The notes beneath the pieces are model-generated. The model was not told the DNA's origin. It worked only from the letters and a program-made list of their open reading frames with translations, and did no database searches. From NCBI RefSeq assembly GCF_008386565.1, contig NZ_VUKA01000001.1:310001-374000 (forward strand): a stretch of 64,000 nt of DNA. The letters are read 5' to 3'. Numbering within the stretch: position 1 is the stretch's first letter; every line of letters starts with the position of its first letter. This DNA is from Teichococcus oryzae (GTDB lineage Bacteria; Pseudomonadota; Alphaproteobacteria; Acetobacterales; Acetobacteraceae). The translations under genes were made by a program, and so were the position numbers. Of this stretch, positions 62,319-64,000 are shown in pieces.

Positions 62319-64000
62319 GCGCGGCCCTGGACGAGCTGGCCGCGCTGGAGGATCACGGCGCCTTCGCCGCCCGCCATATCGGCCCCTCCGAGGCCGAGAT
62401 CGCCGCCATGCTGGAGGTGGTGGGCGTGGACAGCCTCGGCGCCCTGGCCGAGCGCACGGTTCCGGCCGCCATTCGCGGCCAGGACTTCTCCCACCTGCCG
62501 CCGCCGGCGTCGGAGGCCGAGGTCATCGCCGAGCTGCGCGACCTGTCGGAGCTGAACACGCCGCTGCGCTCGCTGATCGGCATGGGCTATCACGGCACGC
62601 ATGTGCCGCCGGTGATCCTGCGCAACGTGCTGGAGAACCCCGGCTGGTACACCGCCTACACCCCCTACCAGGCGGAAATCGCCCAGGGGCGGCTGGAGGC
62701 GCTGGTCAATTTCCAGACCATGGTGACCGACCTCACCGGCCTGCCCATGGCCAATGCTTCCCTGCTGGACGAGGCGACGGCGGCGGCCGAGGCGATGGCC
62801 CTGGCGCTGGCCGCCACGAGGGGCAAGTCCAACACCCTGCTGGTGGCGGATGACATCCACCCGCAGACGCTGGCCGTGATCCGGACCCGCGCCGAGCCGC
62901 TGGGCCTGACGGTGGCCGTGGTGCCGGTGGCCGAGGTGGCGGCCGCCTGCGCCGAGCGGAAGCCCTTTGCCCTGGTGCTGCAATATCCCGGCTCCACCGG
63001 CGCTGTGCGCGACATCGCCCCCGAGATCGCCGCCGTGCAGAAGGCGGGCGGGCTGGCCATCGTCGCGGCCGACCCGCTGTCGCTGGTGCTGCTGACGCCG
63101 CCGGGGGAGATGGGCGCCGATGTGGTGATCGGCTCCTCCCAGCGCTTCGGGGTGCCGATGGGCTATGGCGGCCCGCACGCGGCCTTCATGGCGGTGAAGG
63201 ATGCCTATAAGCGCCTGATGCCGGGCCGCCTCGTCGGCGTTTCGGTCGATGCCGCCGGACGTCCGGCCATGCGCTTGGCCCTGCAAACCCGCGAGCAGCA
63301 CATCCGGCGGGAAAAGGCGACCTCCAACATCTGCACCGCGCAGGTGCTGCTGGCGGTGATGGCCGGCATGTATGCGGTGTGGCACGGCCCGGAAGGGCTG
63401 ACCCGCATCGCGAAGCGCGTCTCGTTGCAGGCGCGGCTGCTGGCCGATGCCGCCATCCGCGCCGGCTTCACCCTGCGCCACGACGCCTTCTTCGACACGC
63501 TGGCGATCGAGGCCGGCGACAAGGCCGAGGCGCTGATGCGCGGCGCCCTGGCCGATGGCTTCAACCTGCGCCGCATCGATGCCACCGGCATCGGCATCGC
63601 GCTGGACGAGACGGTGACGCGGCGGGAGCTGGAAACCCTGGTGGCGCTGTTCGCCGCCGTGGGCGGCGGCAAGGCTTCGCTGGACGCGCTGGCGCCGCGC
63701 GGCGGCATCCCGGAGGCGCTGGAGCGGCGCTCCGCCTTCCTGACGGCTTCGGTGTTCAACACCCACCATGCCGAGCACAGCATGCTCCGCTACCTCAAAT
63801 CGCTTGAGGACAAGGATGTCGCGCTGAACCGCAGCATGATCCCGCTGGGGTCCTGCACCATGAAGCTGAACGCCACGGCGGAGATGATCCCGATCACCTT
63901 CCCCGGCTTCGGCACGCTGCATCCCTTCGCGCCGGTGGACCAGGCGGCGGGCTACATCGCGCTGGTCCGGCGGCTGGAAGGCTGGCTGGCCGCCATCACC
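62315..64000 (+). CDS. gcvP: Glycine dehydrogenase (P protein), 5' part
   Basis: The 562 visible residues from GTG 62315 run off the right edge. Family marks: [51 protein letters not shown] (in two parts), [40 protein letters not shown] and [18 protein letters not shown]. It is a long single-chain P protein; the PLP Lys lies beyond the window. It decarboxylates glycine and passes the aminomethyl group to GcvH. The GTG overlaps the gcvH stop. Confidence 0.97.
   Translation, partial: MSAALDELAALEDHGAFAARHIGPSEAEIAAMLEVVGVDSLGALAERTVPAAIRGQDFSHLPPPASEAEVIAELRDLSELNTPLRSLIGMGYHGTHVPPVILRNVLENPGWYTAYTPYQAEIAQGRLEALVNFQTMVTDLTGLPMANASLLDEATAAAEAMALALAATRGKSNTLLVADDIHPQTLAVIRTRAEPLGLTVAVVPVAEVAAACAERKPFALVLQYPGSTGAVRDIAPEIAAVQKAGGLAIVAADPLSLVLLTPPGEMGADVVIGSSQRFGVPMGYGGPHAAFMAVKDAYKRLMPGRLVGVSVDAAGRPAMRLALQTREQHIRREKATSNICTAQVLLAVMAGMYAVWHGPEGLTRIAKRVSLQARLLADAAIRAGFTLRHDAFFDTLAIEAGDKAEALMRGALADGFNLRRIDATGIGIALDETVTRRELETLVALFAAVGGGKASLDALAPRGGIPEALERRSAFLTASVFNTHHAEHSMLRYLKSLEDKDVALNRSMIPLGSCTMKLNATAEMIPITFPGFGTLHPFAPVDQAAGYIALVRRLEGWLAAIT

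Overview
The window is very GC-rich, gene-dense DNA from an alphaproteobacterium. The most likely source is an Acetobacteraceae member of the Roseomonas type, an inference from three things: tripartite tricarboxylate transporter proteins of the Bug/TctA type, a cellulose synthase locus with fused BcsA-BcsB plus BcsD as in Komagataeibacter, and alphaproteobacterial gene orders (ispH-thrB-rnhA, sufR-B-C-D-S-U-T-A). About 50 genes are supported. No tRNA, rRNA, CRISPR or prophage was seen.

Layout. 1-293: the end of a TctA-type permease. 367-472: intergenic palindromic repeats. 476-1634: a complete IS630-family element whose transposase needs a -1 frameshift; it sits at the very 3' end of a catabolic gene. 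1621-8252 (minus strand): a candidate catabolic operon with an FAH-family hydrolase, two Bug solute-binding proteins, a two-subunit molybdenum hydroxylase and a 4,5-dihydroxyphthalate-decarboxylase-like protein. It is divergent from a GntR/FCD regulator, with a perfect inverted repeat between them. 9011-16513: a conserved unknown protein, a Glc/sorbosone dehydrogenase-type protein, thioredoxin, YjbH, a DUF1028 protein, an asparaginase-like enzyme with altered active-site positions, and a MATE pump. 16775-17062: a cold-shock gene whose leader can hide its ribosome binding site, followed by a strong terminator. 17129-24114: sugar-acid catabolism (IlvD/Edd dehydratase, SDR dehydrogenase, FAH-family hydrolase, aldo/keto reductase, altronate-dehydratase-like protein), interrupted by a secreted DUF1264 protein. 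24354-27462: an RTX-like repeat protein, YqgE, peroxiredoxin and a Nudix hydrolase.

27583-34235 is the SUF iron-sulfur assembly operon behind its Rrf2 regulator. 34272-40795 holds a Tat-exported metallo-hydrolase, an RNA methyltransferase, glutaryl-CoA dehydrogenase, a DEAD-box helicase and an alpha/beta hydrolase. 40883-52448 is a cellulose export locus: GH8 endoglucanase, a proline-rich accessory protein, BcsQ-like ATPase, BcsA-BcsB fusion, BcsC and BcsD. 52558-55553 encodes the three-subunit proton-pumping transhydrogenase. 55590-59810 holds an SDR, a MOSC protein and ispH-thrB-rnhA. 59913-60485 is a small lipoprotein. The right end is a tandem glycine riboswitch followed by gcvT-gcvH-gcvP, with gcvP cut by the window edge.

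The SUF system supplies Fe-S clusters that several neighbours need (IspH, the Mo-hydroxylase small subunit, the IlvD/Edd dehydratase, the RNA methyltransferase). Convergent gene pairs are mostly separated by perfect GC-rich hairpins. Many genes start with GTG or TTG, and reading frames antisense to real genes are long because of the base composition, so starts were chosen from ribosome binding sites and family length.
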